Below are positions 1 through 9,743 of a stretch of DNA of 64,000 nt, piece by piece. A program made the translations under genes and the position numbers. Positions within the stretch are counted from its first letter, which is position 1. Every line of letters starts with the position of its first letter. Source of the DNA: Lantana camara (Eukaryota > Streptophyta > Magnoliopsida > Lamiales > Verbenaceae). Below the pieces are notes generated by a model. That model searched no databases. It saw only the letters and a program-made list of their open reading frames with translations, and was not told the DNA's origin. The stretch lies in contig CM074864.1 in the NCBI GenBank assembly GCA_037501455.1, forward strand, positions 24,484,001 through 24,548,000, read 5' to 3'.

Positions 1-30
1 TCATCCGAAACCTGGCGTTCCATTATTTGT

Positions 31-197
31 TTACATGATAAATTAGCAAAAACATACAAACTAAATTGCAATAAAGTATGAGGTTCATGCCTATGAATCA
101 CAAAATGCAAAAAAATTGTATTATACAATTTATTTATTTACATGATAAATTAGCAAAAACGTACAAACTAAATTGCAATAAAGTATGAGGTTCATGC
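31..197. repeat. Short direct repeat, two 60-bp copies
   Basis: Copies at 31-90 and 138-197 (both starting ttacatgataaattagc) differ at one base and are separated by 47 bp of AT-rich sequence. This looks like a recent local duplication. The rest of 1-513 shows no coding signal beyond AT-rich sequence. Confidence 0.85.
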
Positions 198-513
198 TCA
201 CCTGAGGCCCAGGGAAAACCTAAAAGATAATAGGTCTTCGGTTTAGAGTCCTCTTCTTTAGGAGGCTACCATTGAGCAATATCCTTTTCCTTTTTTTTTT
301 ATTGATTCCATTGTCACATTGAATGACAATAGCCCCTATGGATATGAGTAAAAAAATCCAAATCACATGTAAAACAAATATAGTCCTTATTTAATACTCT
401 TCCCTTTTTAATACCGAGCAAAATATATTAAACGAAAAGCACATGAGCAATCTTCAGACGATCTTTCACAGCAATCTTCTTATTCACTAATAAATGCTCC
501 AAATCCGTATCCT

Positions 514-1080
514 TCATGTCCGATTTCCTTTATTACCGAGGATCCTCGTAAGAAAATCCTGGGCATTATTTATAACCCTCACTTCATCACCAGCACCACA
601 ATAAAGCTCGGTAATAAGAGCAAGCTCCTTTAAGCCAAATCTAACTGGCTTTTCTCCTACCAAGAACCACAGTTCATATTTTTTGTTGGTTGGGAGGGAG
701 TACATCATAAGATAATGAAAGAGGGTGCCTGAAAAACCGTGCTTCCAGCCGCTAGGCAGATCTTCGATATATTTTTAAATACTCGTTTGAAATTTCTTTC
801 GTTTTCTTCGAAGAAAACTTTAATTGGGGAAAGGCGTCCCCATGATGACCAGACTATAATCCTCACAGATGAAGAGAAGAAGTACCGTTCCCAGAAAGAG
901 AGCATGTTGAAATTTGCAAAATCAATTCTGCGTGTGAGCTCCTCTTCATACTCCACCTCCAACTCGTCGTCATCATCCTCCGCCTCCTCCACAAACCCCG
1001 TTATACCCATATTCTCTGAATGCATGTGCTTACTCCTATTTTCGCGAATATAGAAGGACGCTTCTTCAGATTCATCATCT
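514..1080 (-). pseudogene. DUF1985-like gene relic
   Basis: Two minus-strand reading frames together resemble the plant DUF1985 domain. The upstream part (about 1025 to 705) runs from an acidic stretch into RRIDFANFNMLSFWERYF and an FKRVFKNISKICLAAGS segment. The downstream part (708 to 514) has KKYELWFLVGEKPVRFGLKE followed by LALITELYCG, matching the ELWF...RF.L.E.AL.T.L.CG core of the family. A frameshift near 708 separates them. DUF1985 proteins of plants are often linked to Ulp1-type protease genes carried by Mutator-like transposons, and a MULE relic lies 4 kb away. No Ulp1 catalytic region is visible. The family call is moderately sure; that it is broken is clear. Confidence 0.55.
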
Positions 1081-1754
1081 CTGGTTTGATCATCATCTCT
1101 AAACTCCTGAAATGTATCAAATATCCATTGAAAATAGAAAATATTTGAAATATATAAAAGGCGCTATGTTGATCGAATACTACTCAATCAATCGATTAAT
1201 CGACTAAGGGATTCTTTCCAAATAAACAACAAAAAACACAGTAATAAACACGAGAATGTAGTTTTATGACCAAAACAAAAACAAAAAAAAAAAAATAAAA
1301 TGAAGAAATATTACGTTATACTTAGTCTCTTGCGATTTTTGCATGGGATCAGTACTTCCTTCTCCTTCCACGACGGGCCTTTGGTTTGCTTCCATTGTTG
1401 ACATATTGTTTAGTTAATTGAAAAACTGATAATTATGGTGAATAACAGGAGAGCAACTCTGAAAAATCCTCATTCTTTGCTTTGTGAGGAAGAAGAAGAA
1501 GAACAACCCTTTTTTCTTTCTCTTTCTTTTGTTTGCTGAGAACACAAATAGTAATGATGGCGATTGGATTGACTATTTGGGGATATATATTATAAATATA
1601 CATAACTGTCAGATAAAAGGTATTATAATATAATATAATATACATAACGTTTGCCGCCTTTTAGTACATTAAACATACATGTATATTATAAGAAGATTTA
1701 TTTATTTTTTTAATTATTATTTTTAAAATCCTTTACCCAAAAAACATATTATTA
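1081..1754. other. AT-rich sequence without recognisable gene
   Basis: Homopolymer A/T runs and short ORFs only. One cluster of ATCGATTAATCGAC-like words at about 1165-1207 resembles the palindromic words further right. Nothing else is supported. Confidence 0.5.
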
Positions 1755-3029
1755 AGCAAGGGGATTAAGAAAAATAATAAAAAAAAAAATCGATTTAACA
1801 GAAGGATAGAGTACTCAAGTCATTCAGTCGAGCACTCGATTTAGTTGATTTTTTGTCCAAATTCAAGTTCCAACGTGTGTGTAGTAGCCAATACCCTTGG
1901 GGAACTTGAATCAAATTTGTATGGGCATTAATGTATAATCTGGGTTTACCCAAGTGGTGGATTCAATCAAACACAATATTTTGTATATGGTAACAAAGAT
2001 GTTGTTAAGCTTTGTGTGGGTTTATATCTTACGGTAGCAATAGATTATACAACACGACACAAAATAACAATGTGGGCGTATATTATACCCAACAAACAAG
2101 CAATGGGATTAAGGAAAATAATAAAAAAAATAAAATAATTCGATTTAACTGAAGGATCGAGTACTCGATAGTTACAATCGGGTGCTCGATATATTAAATC
2201 GATCACTCGAGTCATTCAGTTGAGCACTCGATTTAGTTAATTTTTTTACCCAAATTCAAGTTCCAATACGTGTGTAGTGACCAATACCCTTGGGGAACTT
2301 GAATCAAATTTGTATGGGCATTAGTGTATAATCTGGGTATACCCAAGTGGTGGATTCAATCAAACACAATATTTTGTATATGGTAACAAAGATGTTGTTA
2401 AGCTTTGTGTGGGTTTATATCTTACGGATGCAATAGATTATACAACACGGCACAAAATAACAATGTGGGCGCATATTATACCCTACAAACAAGCAAGGGG
2501 ATTAAGAAAAATAATTAAAAAAAATAATAATTCGATTTAACTGAAGGATCGAGTACTCGATAGTCACAATTGAGTGCTCGAAATATTAAATTGATCACCT
2601 GAGTCATTCAATCGAGCACTCGATTTAGTTGATTTTTTGCCCAAATTTAAGTTCCAAGACATGTGTAGTGGCCAATACCCTTGGGGAGCTTGAATCAAAT
2701 TTGTATGGGCATTAGTGTATAATCTGGGTATACCCAAGTGGTGCATTCAATCAAAGACATTATTTCGTATATGGTAACAAAGATGTTGTTAAGCTTTGTG
2801 TAGGTTTATATCTTACGAATGCAATGGATTATACAACATGACACAAAATAACAATGTGGGTGCATATTATACCCAACAAACAAGCAAGGGATTAAGAAAA
2901 AATAATAATAAAAAAAAATCGATTTAACTGAAGGATCGAGTACTCGATAGTTACAATCGAGTGCTCGATATATTAAATCGATCCTCGATTCATTCAGTCG
3001 AGCACTCGATTTAGTTGATTTTTTATCCA
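1755..3029. repeat. Tandem array, ~391-bp unit, TCGAGTACTCGA palindromes
   Basis: Four head-to-tail copies begin with aagcaa(g)gggattaag at about 1755, 2098, 2490 and 2882. Full units are about 391 bp. The first lacks roughly 45 bp holding the ATCGGGTGCTCGAT block, and the last stops at 3029. Each unit carries a run of quasi-palindromic words (TCGAGTACTCGAT, TCGAGTGCTCGA, TCGAGCACTCGAT) next to an A-rich tract, then a unique body (CCAATACCCTTGGGGA, TGGGTATACCCAAGTGG, TGTTGTTAAGCTTTGTG). The same palindromic words recur at 4290-4900 and 7320-7690 around the MULE relic, so the array may be a subterminal part of that element. That link is inference. Confidence 0.85.
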
Positions 3030-3196
3030 TTACTTAAGACAAGTTACATTATGGATTTGAAAATACAAATAAACAAAATTACTGTTAAAAGACACATATT
3101 GACTATTATCAACTTGTACAAAATAGTTTGTTCTCCTCCAGCTCCAATGAGTTGTGTCCTCTTGCTCGAGACTTCACCTTCATTACTTTGTGAGTG

Positions 3197-3385
3197 CTAC
3201 TCTTCTATTGGATTATACCATTTAGAAAAGCCATGCAAATTGCAATAATAAAATAATCTTCCCCGGATACAATTATCCCTATCAACCACCTTGATTGTAG
3301 CCCACTGATCGCATTCCCTGCACTTCTCCTTTCTATATCTAAGAGCCTTTTTTTTTGTATAAGTTGAGCTATTTGAACTTGCCAT
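3197..3385 (-). CDS. Small GRF-type zinc-finger protein
   Basis: A 62-residue ORF opens with a Ser/Thr-rich start (MASSNSSTYTKKKA). It then shows CRECDQWATIKVVDRDNC, IRGRLFYYC and LHGFSKWYNP. The order Cys-x2-Cys, Trp-Ala, Asn, Gly-Arg-x-Phe-Tyr-x-Cys, Phe-x-Lys-Trp matches GRF zinc fingers, a nucleic-acid-binding domain common in short plant proteins that often sit in or beside transposons. The ORF has a good ATG and stop, but the fourth metal ligand (normally Cys before the final Phe-x-Trp) seems replaced by His in NLHGF. It could be a transposon-borne fragment, one exon of a longer gene, or a relic. The flanks (3030-3196 and 3386-3700) hold no other coding signal. Confidence 0.5.
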   Translation of the reverse strand: MASSNSSTYTKKKALRYRKEKCRECDQWATIKVVDRDNCIRGRLFYYCNLHGFSKWYNPIEE

Positions 3386-3714
3386 GATCTTTAAATTTTT
3401 TAATGATCATCAAAAGACATATATAATGATCCCACCAACGGCTATAATACGGATATAACGGCTACAATAATCATAATAAACGGTTATAATATTTTGTAAT
3501 ATTATGATCTTTCAGGGGCTCTTTTGCAAACCCACAAAATTTACTCTATATAAATATATTATAAATATGTATAATTATAATTATTATCCGACCCTAACCA
3601 TAATTCCCTTTTTCCCTTCCATCCTCTTCTCTTGAATTTTTCCTCCGCCATCCCCGCTTCCGCTCTCGCTACCGGCTGCCACTCCAAAGGAACAATCCTT
3701 CGCAGGTTTGTAAA

Positions 3715-4215
3715 AGTATGCCCTATTAGTTTGAATTGCTCTTGAAAATTATCATGTTTGTTGTATGATTTTCGCCAAATAGTAGGAATCAATAGATGTT
3801 TCTTTATTTGGTCCATGTACTCGTTACTCATTGTAGATGAACTATGCTGTAGGCAGTACAAAAGATACTCATGAGAATGCTTGGTGGACCCTCTGCATGA
3901 AAACAATAGGAAACCCTGGAAAATGACGATTGATGCATGCTTGTTGTATGTTTTGGCCAATGCTTGTTATATGTTTTGGTTAATTTCAAATAATAAATGA
4001 ACAATCTCGTTTTCCAGGGTTTTCTTTTGTTTTTATACAGAGGGTCCACCAAGCATCTCATCATGAGTGTCTTTTGTATTGCACATACATGGTTCTTCTA
4101 CAATAACTAACGACCTACTGCAAGGCCAAACAAAGAAATCTATTGATTGTTACTGTTTGGCAACAAGTCCTATGAAAATGACGATTTTCATAAACATTTC
4201 AATCAAATACGGTAG
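3715..4215. repeat. Long foldback (inverted repeat) hairpin
   Basis: Arms at about 3715-3930 and 4010-4215 are imperfect reverse complements (roughly three quarters identical by eye) around an ~80-bp loop. Matching blocks include GCTTGGTGGACCCTCTG at 3880 against CAGAGGGTCCACCAAGC near 4040, ACAAAAGAYACTCATGA, and CAATCAATAGAT. Such long imperfect hairpins are typical of foldback transposons or young miRNA-like loci. No known conserved miRNA was recognised. ORFs across the arms are by-products of the repeat. Confidence 0.85.
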
Positions 4216-4289
4216 ATTTGTGATTAAGAAGGAAGACAGATAAAAATATCCACATGAGCATGAAGCAAAATGGAAAGGAAATGTACAAA

Positions 4290-4900
4290 GGATCGATAAT
4301 GTCGAACATTCTAATCGAATACTCGATTCTTTATTTTATTTTAATAGATACTTCGATTGGGCTGCTCGAGTCATTATTTTATTTTGTCAAATGTTAATGA
4401 AAAATTATTCGAAATTATATGAGTTCTTTATAGAAAAATTAGGCTCATCTCATCAGACAATCTACAAATTACAAGAAAAAATCAAAATAATATAAAGGGA
4501 AAAATTACAAATTAGAAGGAAAAAACAAAATAATATTTCGAGATATTAAATTAAGTAAAAGTATCACGAATTATGGAGAATTATGTGTTATTCATAGAAA
4601 ATTAAGTACATCAGACAATCTACAAATTACAAGGGAAAAACAAAATAAATGTGTATATTCTGACTTCTTCATACAAAATTTTATAAGATCTACAAATTGA
4701 TTGAGTACTCGATAATCTCCCTTTCTACTCGACCAATCCCCAATTCTTTGAATTATGGGATCGAGTACTCGATCATCCAAATCGAATACTCGACCAAGTT
4801 TACAATTTAGGATCGAATATTCGATTTGAATGACCGAGTACTCGATCCAATACTCCATTTCTTTGAAGTATCTAAAACACATAATAAACATCCAATCGAA
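4290..4900. repeat. Cluster of TCGAGTACTCGA-type palindromes
   Basis: Words such as TTGAGTACTCGAT (4701), ATCGAGTACTCGAT (4760), ATCGAATACTCGA (4780), ATCGAATATTCGAT (4812) and CCGAGTACTCGAT (4843) are scattered here without a fixed period. They are the same words as in the 1755-3029 array. The cluster lies immediately 3' of the MULE relic on that gene's strand. No ORF here is convincing. Confidence 0.7.
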
Positions 4901-4974
4901 TTCTTGATTAGCTATTCGATTCTTCGACACCCCGATCACATGTAGTCCTTTTGTAACCCTTTCCCCCTTACTTT

Positions 4975-7270
4975 GAACAGGTATTGTATCTTTTTCTTCC
5001 CTCAGAAGGTGCCCGGAATCACGTCATCCTTTTTCTTCCAACACGCACCTTCAGTGGTGGTGGCTTTACTAGCTTTATACCTATATCTTCAGGCAAATCC
5101 CACTGTAACTCTGGAGGTGTAGGGAATATTATCTCCGAATATGCATTTTTGTAATACTCAACAGTGTAAAATTGGGAGCATAAGGAATATATTCTTTGTC
5201 CAAACCTTTCTCGGTTTTACTCCCTTAACGCCGATAATGCATGGGGGCAGGGGATCTTATCCATCTGGAAGACACCACATGTATATGTCATATTGTTCAA
5301 GTCAACCATAACCTCTGCTCCAAGTCCGCGAATAGAAAATTCATGAGCATTGAATTGTTGTGCAATGCATCCTTTAGATTTATCCAAATTACTCAGCAGA
5401 ACTTTCTCTTTTGATAGCACCAGGATTGTATTGCAGTTGATCATATCCGCCGAGTAAGGAACCAATCAACCAACATTCGTATGATAGACTCAAACAGAGC
5501 AGGGATAGAATACTCTCTTTCAAATCGAATCCTAGAATTAACAGACTCGGCGATGTTGCTAGTCAGAACATCATACTTGTTTGATTTAGAATGTACGTTG
5601 CTCCATAACTCAAAACTAACATCATTCTTCAAGTACTCCGCTGTACGTTTGTGAATACGTTTGATCTCTTTGTAGTGCTCCATGAAATCTTTGACAGTGT
5701 AAACTTTGACTACCCTAAAAAATAGCTCAAGGATCACACTTTTTTTAAAATGTTGTTTCAAGTTCTCCGATAAGTGCTTCATACAAAATCCATGATGAGC
5801 CTTAGGATAAACCTTAGCAATAACATTTTTAATGGAAACATGTCTATTGGATATTATACAGAGGTTATCACTATCAAGTGCTATCCTTTTTAAATTGTTA
5901 AAAAACCATTCCCATGATGCATTATTTTTTAAATCGACCACTGCCCATGCAATAGGATACGTATGGTTCTCGCTATCTTGTGCAGTAGCTAATAGCATAG
6001 TACCATCATATCTACCAGTCAAGAAGTAACCATCTACTAAGACCCTGTATGCAAGGGCCAAATGCAACAAAAAAATGAAGAAACCTGTCTTCGTTGTCAA
6101 GAACCAATTCAATGATGCTTCCTTCATTCCTACCTGTGAGCATATAGCGATATACATCTATAATTGCATATCCATGCTCAGGTGATCGTCTGATAATATT
6201 CTTTGCATGTATTCTGCCCATCCAACACTTCCAGTAACTAACCTTGAACCCCAATTGAGCTTTGATGTACTTTTTAATTTCGCGTGGTGTGGGACCTTTC
6301 CCGTCAATAAACAATGGTTTCACTAACTCCCCAATCATTTTTGTGGTTGCCTGTTGATGATGAGTAGTTATCTGTTCCAACCCGCAACTGTGAACCCGAT
6401 TATACTTTCGGATGATAAATTTGTCAGAATTAGGATATTTGACATACCGAACCCACCACTTGCAATCCTTGGAATAACATCCCAGAACAAGAAGGGACTT
6501 TGTTGATTTTATTGTTCGGAATTGGAAGCTTCCCTTACGTGCAACTAGGTTGAGCTTCATAATGCCATCTTCTTTGTTTATAAACTCTTCATCATCATTA
6601 AAATCTGAACCATCATCCCACGTATAACTTTCAATCCTGACCTCTGGATTACCATAACATATGATGGCTTCTTCCTAATTAATACGTTGATTGGGCACTT
6701 CTTCCTCGATTACATTTTCAGAGGATGTTGAAGATCTTCATTACAACGATCTACCATTTCTTTGTTTACATAGTCACTTTTATAGTTAACAAGGTTGTTA
6801 TCAGGAAGATTGAAGTCTTTATCGTTGTTATCAGGGAGATTGAAGTCTTCATAATGATGTTTGTATTGATCTTCATCCTGAGAAGTAAACTCGGTTGTAT
6901 CAACTTGTTCTGATTCTGTTTGACTTTCCCTCCTATCAAAAGAAACCTTTAAAATGGGCCTCCAACCATGAGGAGAGATATCGCTGAAGTAAACTTGAAG
7001 GTCGCGATCAGACTTTATTTCAGTTGGATGATAGGTTGGAGGTGCACTTGTAAGAAAATATTTCACGTGAACATCATCATGGGAGTAAGTAAGTCCTGAT
7101 TGTTCGATAATATACCTTGTCAACATTTGAAATGTAGTCTGATTGCTCACAAGAAGAGCACTCGTTTGCTTGATGTCCGCAACCCAATTCCAACATGTGG
7201 ATTCTTCTTCCACACTCCAAATTCAACTCCAACAACAAATTTTGACAAAATCCAGTCGTCGTTCCTATAC
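4975..7270 (-). pseudogene. Mutator-like (MULE) transposase, broken
   Basis: Read on the minus strand, the relic has MULE transposase parts in order: an N-terminal domain (7270 to 6710, with SDRDLQVYF), a Mutator DNA-binding region (6560 onward, LGCYSKDCKWWVRYVKYPNS with IRKYNRVHSC), the MULE catalytic core (6157 to 5441, VDGYFLTGRYDGTMLLATAQ, HHGFCMKHL, NIAESVNSR), and a SWIM zinc finger (TCGVFQMDKIPCPHALSAL, about 5290-5220). A C-terminal PP-x-K...GR-K-R tail reaches about 4975. The frame is broken near 7210, by a stop near 6680, and by shifts near 6050 and 5465 plus stops after the SWIM finger. The usual second catalytic Asp (S-D-R-H) reads SNRH. The gene cannot encode an active transposase. 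The terminal inverted repeats were not found. Confidence 0.85.
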
Positions 7271-7291
7271 ACAATCGGAAACAATATTTAA

Positions 7292-7722
7292 TTAACCATG
7301 CATGCAGTAGAACATTAAAAAAAAAATTTGATCGAGTACTCGACGTATAAAATCGATAACTCGATACATGATCATGCACTCGATTTCCATGGTCGATTAC
7401 TCGATACATATTAATCGAGTACTCGATCAAACAAATCGAGTACTCGACCACAGTTATGGGCTATTGAAGGAAGAAAACCCTATCGATTGAACACATCGTA
7501 TGGAAAAAATTAACCATTCATGCAGTATAATTTAAAAAAAAAAAAAAAAACTTGATCGAGTTGTGGACACATAATGATTGACAACTTGACATATGATCGA
7601 ACACTCAATATCATTAATCGATTAATCGATATAAATTAATCGAGTAATCGATAACATGAATTGAGTACTCGACCAAGATTATGGGAATGAAGAAAACCCT
7701 ATCAATGAACATGTTGTATGGC
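7292..7722. repeat. Tandem duplication with TCGAGTACTCGA palindromes
   Basis: Two ~215-bp units (about 7292-7506 and 7510-7722) share TTAACCATGCATGCAGTA-like starts, an A-tract, four to six TCGAGTACTCGA-type words, and an end reading GAAGAAAACCCTATC...GTATGG. The second copy is more degenerate. They lie just upstream of the MULE relic's 5' end, mirroring the palindrome clusters on its other side. Confidence 0.75.
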
Positions 7723-8555
7723 GAATCGATAAAAAATGAGTAGAGATACCAAATGGACATCTTGTATTGACGCCCAAAACAGGTTAGGGAATGTACACTG
7801 CATTAAACCCAGATAGATAACAAAGCAAATCTCATGTTGTAAACAATCATTGAGTGGAAACACAGTTTAACGAATAGGGTTTAGAAAAAACTTATACGAA
7901 CCGAAGGCTTTCTTACCTTTGATTGTTGTTGTTTGCCACTGTCCATGTAATCAGAGAGAGGTGATACTTAGGGTTCTTTGAAGAATCAATCAAAGAGCAC
8001 AGCGATCACAGAAATTTTTGAAAAATAGGTTTTTTCATCGCACAGTAGAGATTTTGGTTGAATGTGATTCGGGGTCAGATTCTAATTTGGTATAAATTTT
8101 GGGGTAAAAAAGAAGCTCCAAAAACCTGACGTGGCAATGATTTAATTAGGTGATTCATTAATTAAGAGCTAATTATACCTTAATGAAGCAAAGGGTTAGA
8201 TAATTAATTCTTTTGAAACTAGGGGTTACATAACGAAAAAATAACTTGCGTATCCCTCATAACGAAAAGTCCCTCATTTCAGGGCATAGTAATTGATCGT
8301 TTTGGGCAAGTATTTTTCCCTTGCTTTTGTTCGAAATCTTTTATGATGGGTAGCTAAAACGGTGTACTAAAATACTAATTATTCCTTGGGTTAATTACAC
8401 CAATCCCGTCCGATAATTACAACTAACATCTCCCCACATTCCATATAAATAAAAAATTATTAATTAATATTTAAATATGTTAAAATAATTTTTTTATTTA
8501 TATATATTCTATAATTATTTTTAATATAATAACTAAATTACGGTAAATAAATAAT
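7723..8555. other. Intergenic, no gene recognised
   Basis: This mixed then very AT-rich stretch could include the MULE promoter end or the terminus of that element. No terminal repeat, ORF or RNA gene can be supported. Confidence 0.4.
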
Positions 8556-8695
8556 ATAAGATAATGTCGTATTAATAATTAAAATTAAAAATTAAAAATA
8601 TAAGTAAAAAAAAGATAAAAATTGTATAAGATAATGTCATATTAATAATTAAAATTAAAAATTAAAAATATAAGTAAAAAAGAGAGAAAAATTAT
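8556..8695. repeat. 70-bp tandem duplication, AT-rich
   Basis: Two adjacent copies (8556-8625 and 8626-8695) both begin ATAAGATAATGTC and share ATTAATAATTAAAATTAAAA. They differ at only a few bases, so the duplication is young. Confidence 0.85.
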
Positions 8696-8810
8696 ATACA
8701 AAAGAAAAGAAAAGAGTTGAAGTGATGAGAGAGAAAAAATAATTTTGAAACACGTGGGAGTTATAAAATAAAATAAATAAATAAATAAAAAAGAAAAGAG
8801 ACAAGAGACC

Positions 8811-9644
8811 TGATGGGACTCAGAAACGCGCTCGTATCTCAGCCGTCCACGTGTCACCTTTAACGCGCTTGAAGATTATACGCTCGGATTGAGGGATACG
8901 TGGGCTAACCTAGCTCATCCGCTTACCAACTAGTTTGGGCCATCGGGCCTCGGCCGATTGTTCAAACAAGGGGCCCTGGCCGACAGGCTTGGCGTTCACA
9001 TTTCAGCCCTCGGGGGAATCCTTCTCAAGGAAACACCCACACGAGGGCCCATTCTTGATGCTCGGTATTTCGGCGCTCAAGGGTCGTCTATCGTGGGGAG
9101 GCCATCCATACACTCTTCGAGCGTCACCAACGCTCGTGCATAACCATGCCCCGCTGCGTTGGATCCGAACCTCGGCAGAGAGAATCTTAGGCCCATCCCC
9201 CGCGTCACCCTCGCCAACGACCTCTGACACAAAGGTAGTGCGCACTACGCATCTGACACGCCGCCTCCTTTTCAGAGACGTCCTTCTCATACCTTCACGG
9301 GCCGCCACGTGTTAGGGCAACACAGGTTTGGGACCACACGGTCAATTTACCCTTCTATCCTCACCCCTAACATATAAATATGGAGAACTCATGCACTCTC
9401 CCTTAAGGGATCTTCTACAGACACACTCTATCGTTCTGGGCATTCCCTCTGATCTTCTCAAGCTTTCCATTAACCTCACCACAGTAGCATTACATTTCGC
9501 ACTCTTGGTGTTATCCTAGCTGGAGAACCCACGCTCAAAAGGAAACCCAGATCCTGAGGCTCTCACGCCTGTGATGGTCTTTCCTTTTTCATACAAATCT
9601 TAAAGTGTTGTTGCATTTAGGAAACTCAGATTCCTGCACCATCA
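8811..9644 (+). repeat. 5' LTR of the Tat element
   Basis: This 834-bp LTR runs from TGATGGGACT to GCACCATCA. Its partner at 20518-21352 differs mostly by C/T and G/A changes. Several ORFs of 60-126 codons inside it recur in the 3' LTR and are not judged genes. Confidence 0.97.
9373..9380 (+). promoter_or_regulatory. LTR TATA box
   Basis: TATAAATA lies 562 bp into the LTR. The identical site is at 21080-21087 in the 3' LTR. The start of the sense transcript is expected about 30 bp downstream; this is inferred from position only. Confidence 0.65.
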
Positions 9645-9648
9645 ATTT

Positions 9649-9666
9649 TGGCGCCGTTTGTGGGAA
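9649..9666 (+). promoter_or_regulatory. Primer-binding site, tRNA-Asp-like
   Basis: TGGCGCCGTTTGTGGGAA lies 4 bp after the 5' LTR. Its first ten bases fit the complement of a tRNA-Asp 3' end (TGGCGCCGTTGCCGGGGA); the rest fits less well. Confidence 0.7.
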
Positions 9667-9743
9667 ACCATCACCACCATCTTCGTTATTACCAGTTTCT
9701 TCCTTTAAAAGCTAGTTGAAAAGTGACACCAAAGTCTTTCATC

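Noticed and set aside
739..1053. Plus-strand 104-codon ORF with a Ser run
   Set aside because: It is the shadow of the acidic DUF1985-like relic on the opposite strand.
8935..9315. 126-codon ORF in the Tat LTR (also at 20642-21022)
   Set aside because: It lies inside a young LTR, overlaps several other open frames on both strands and shows no domain. Recurrence only reflects the two LTR copies.
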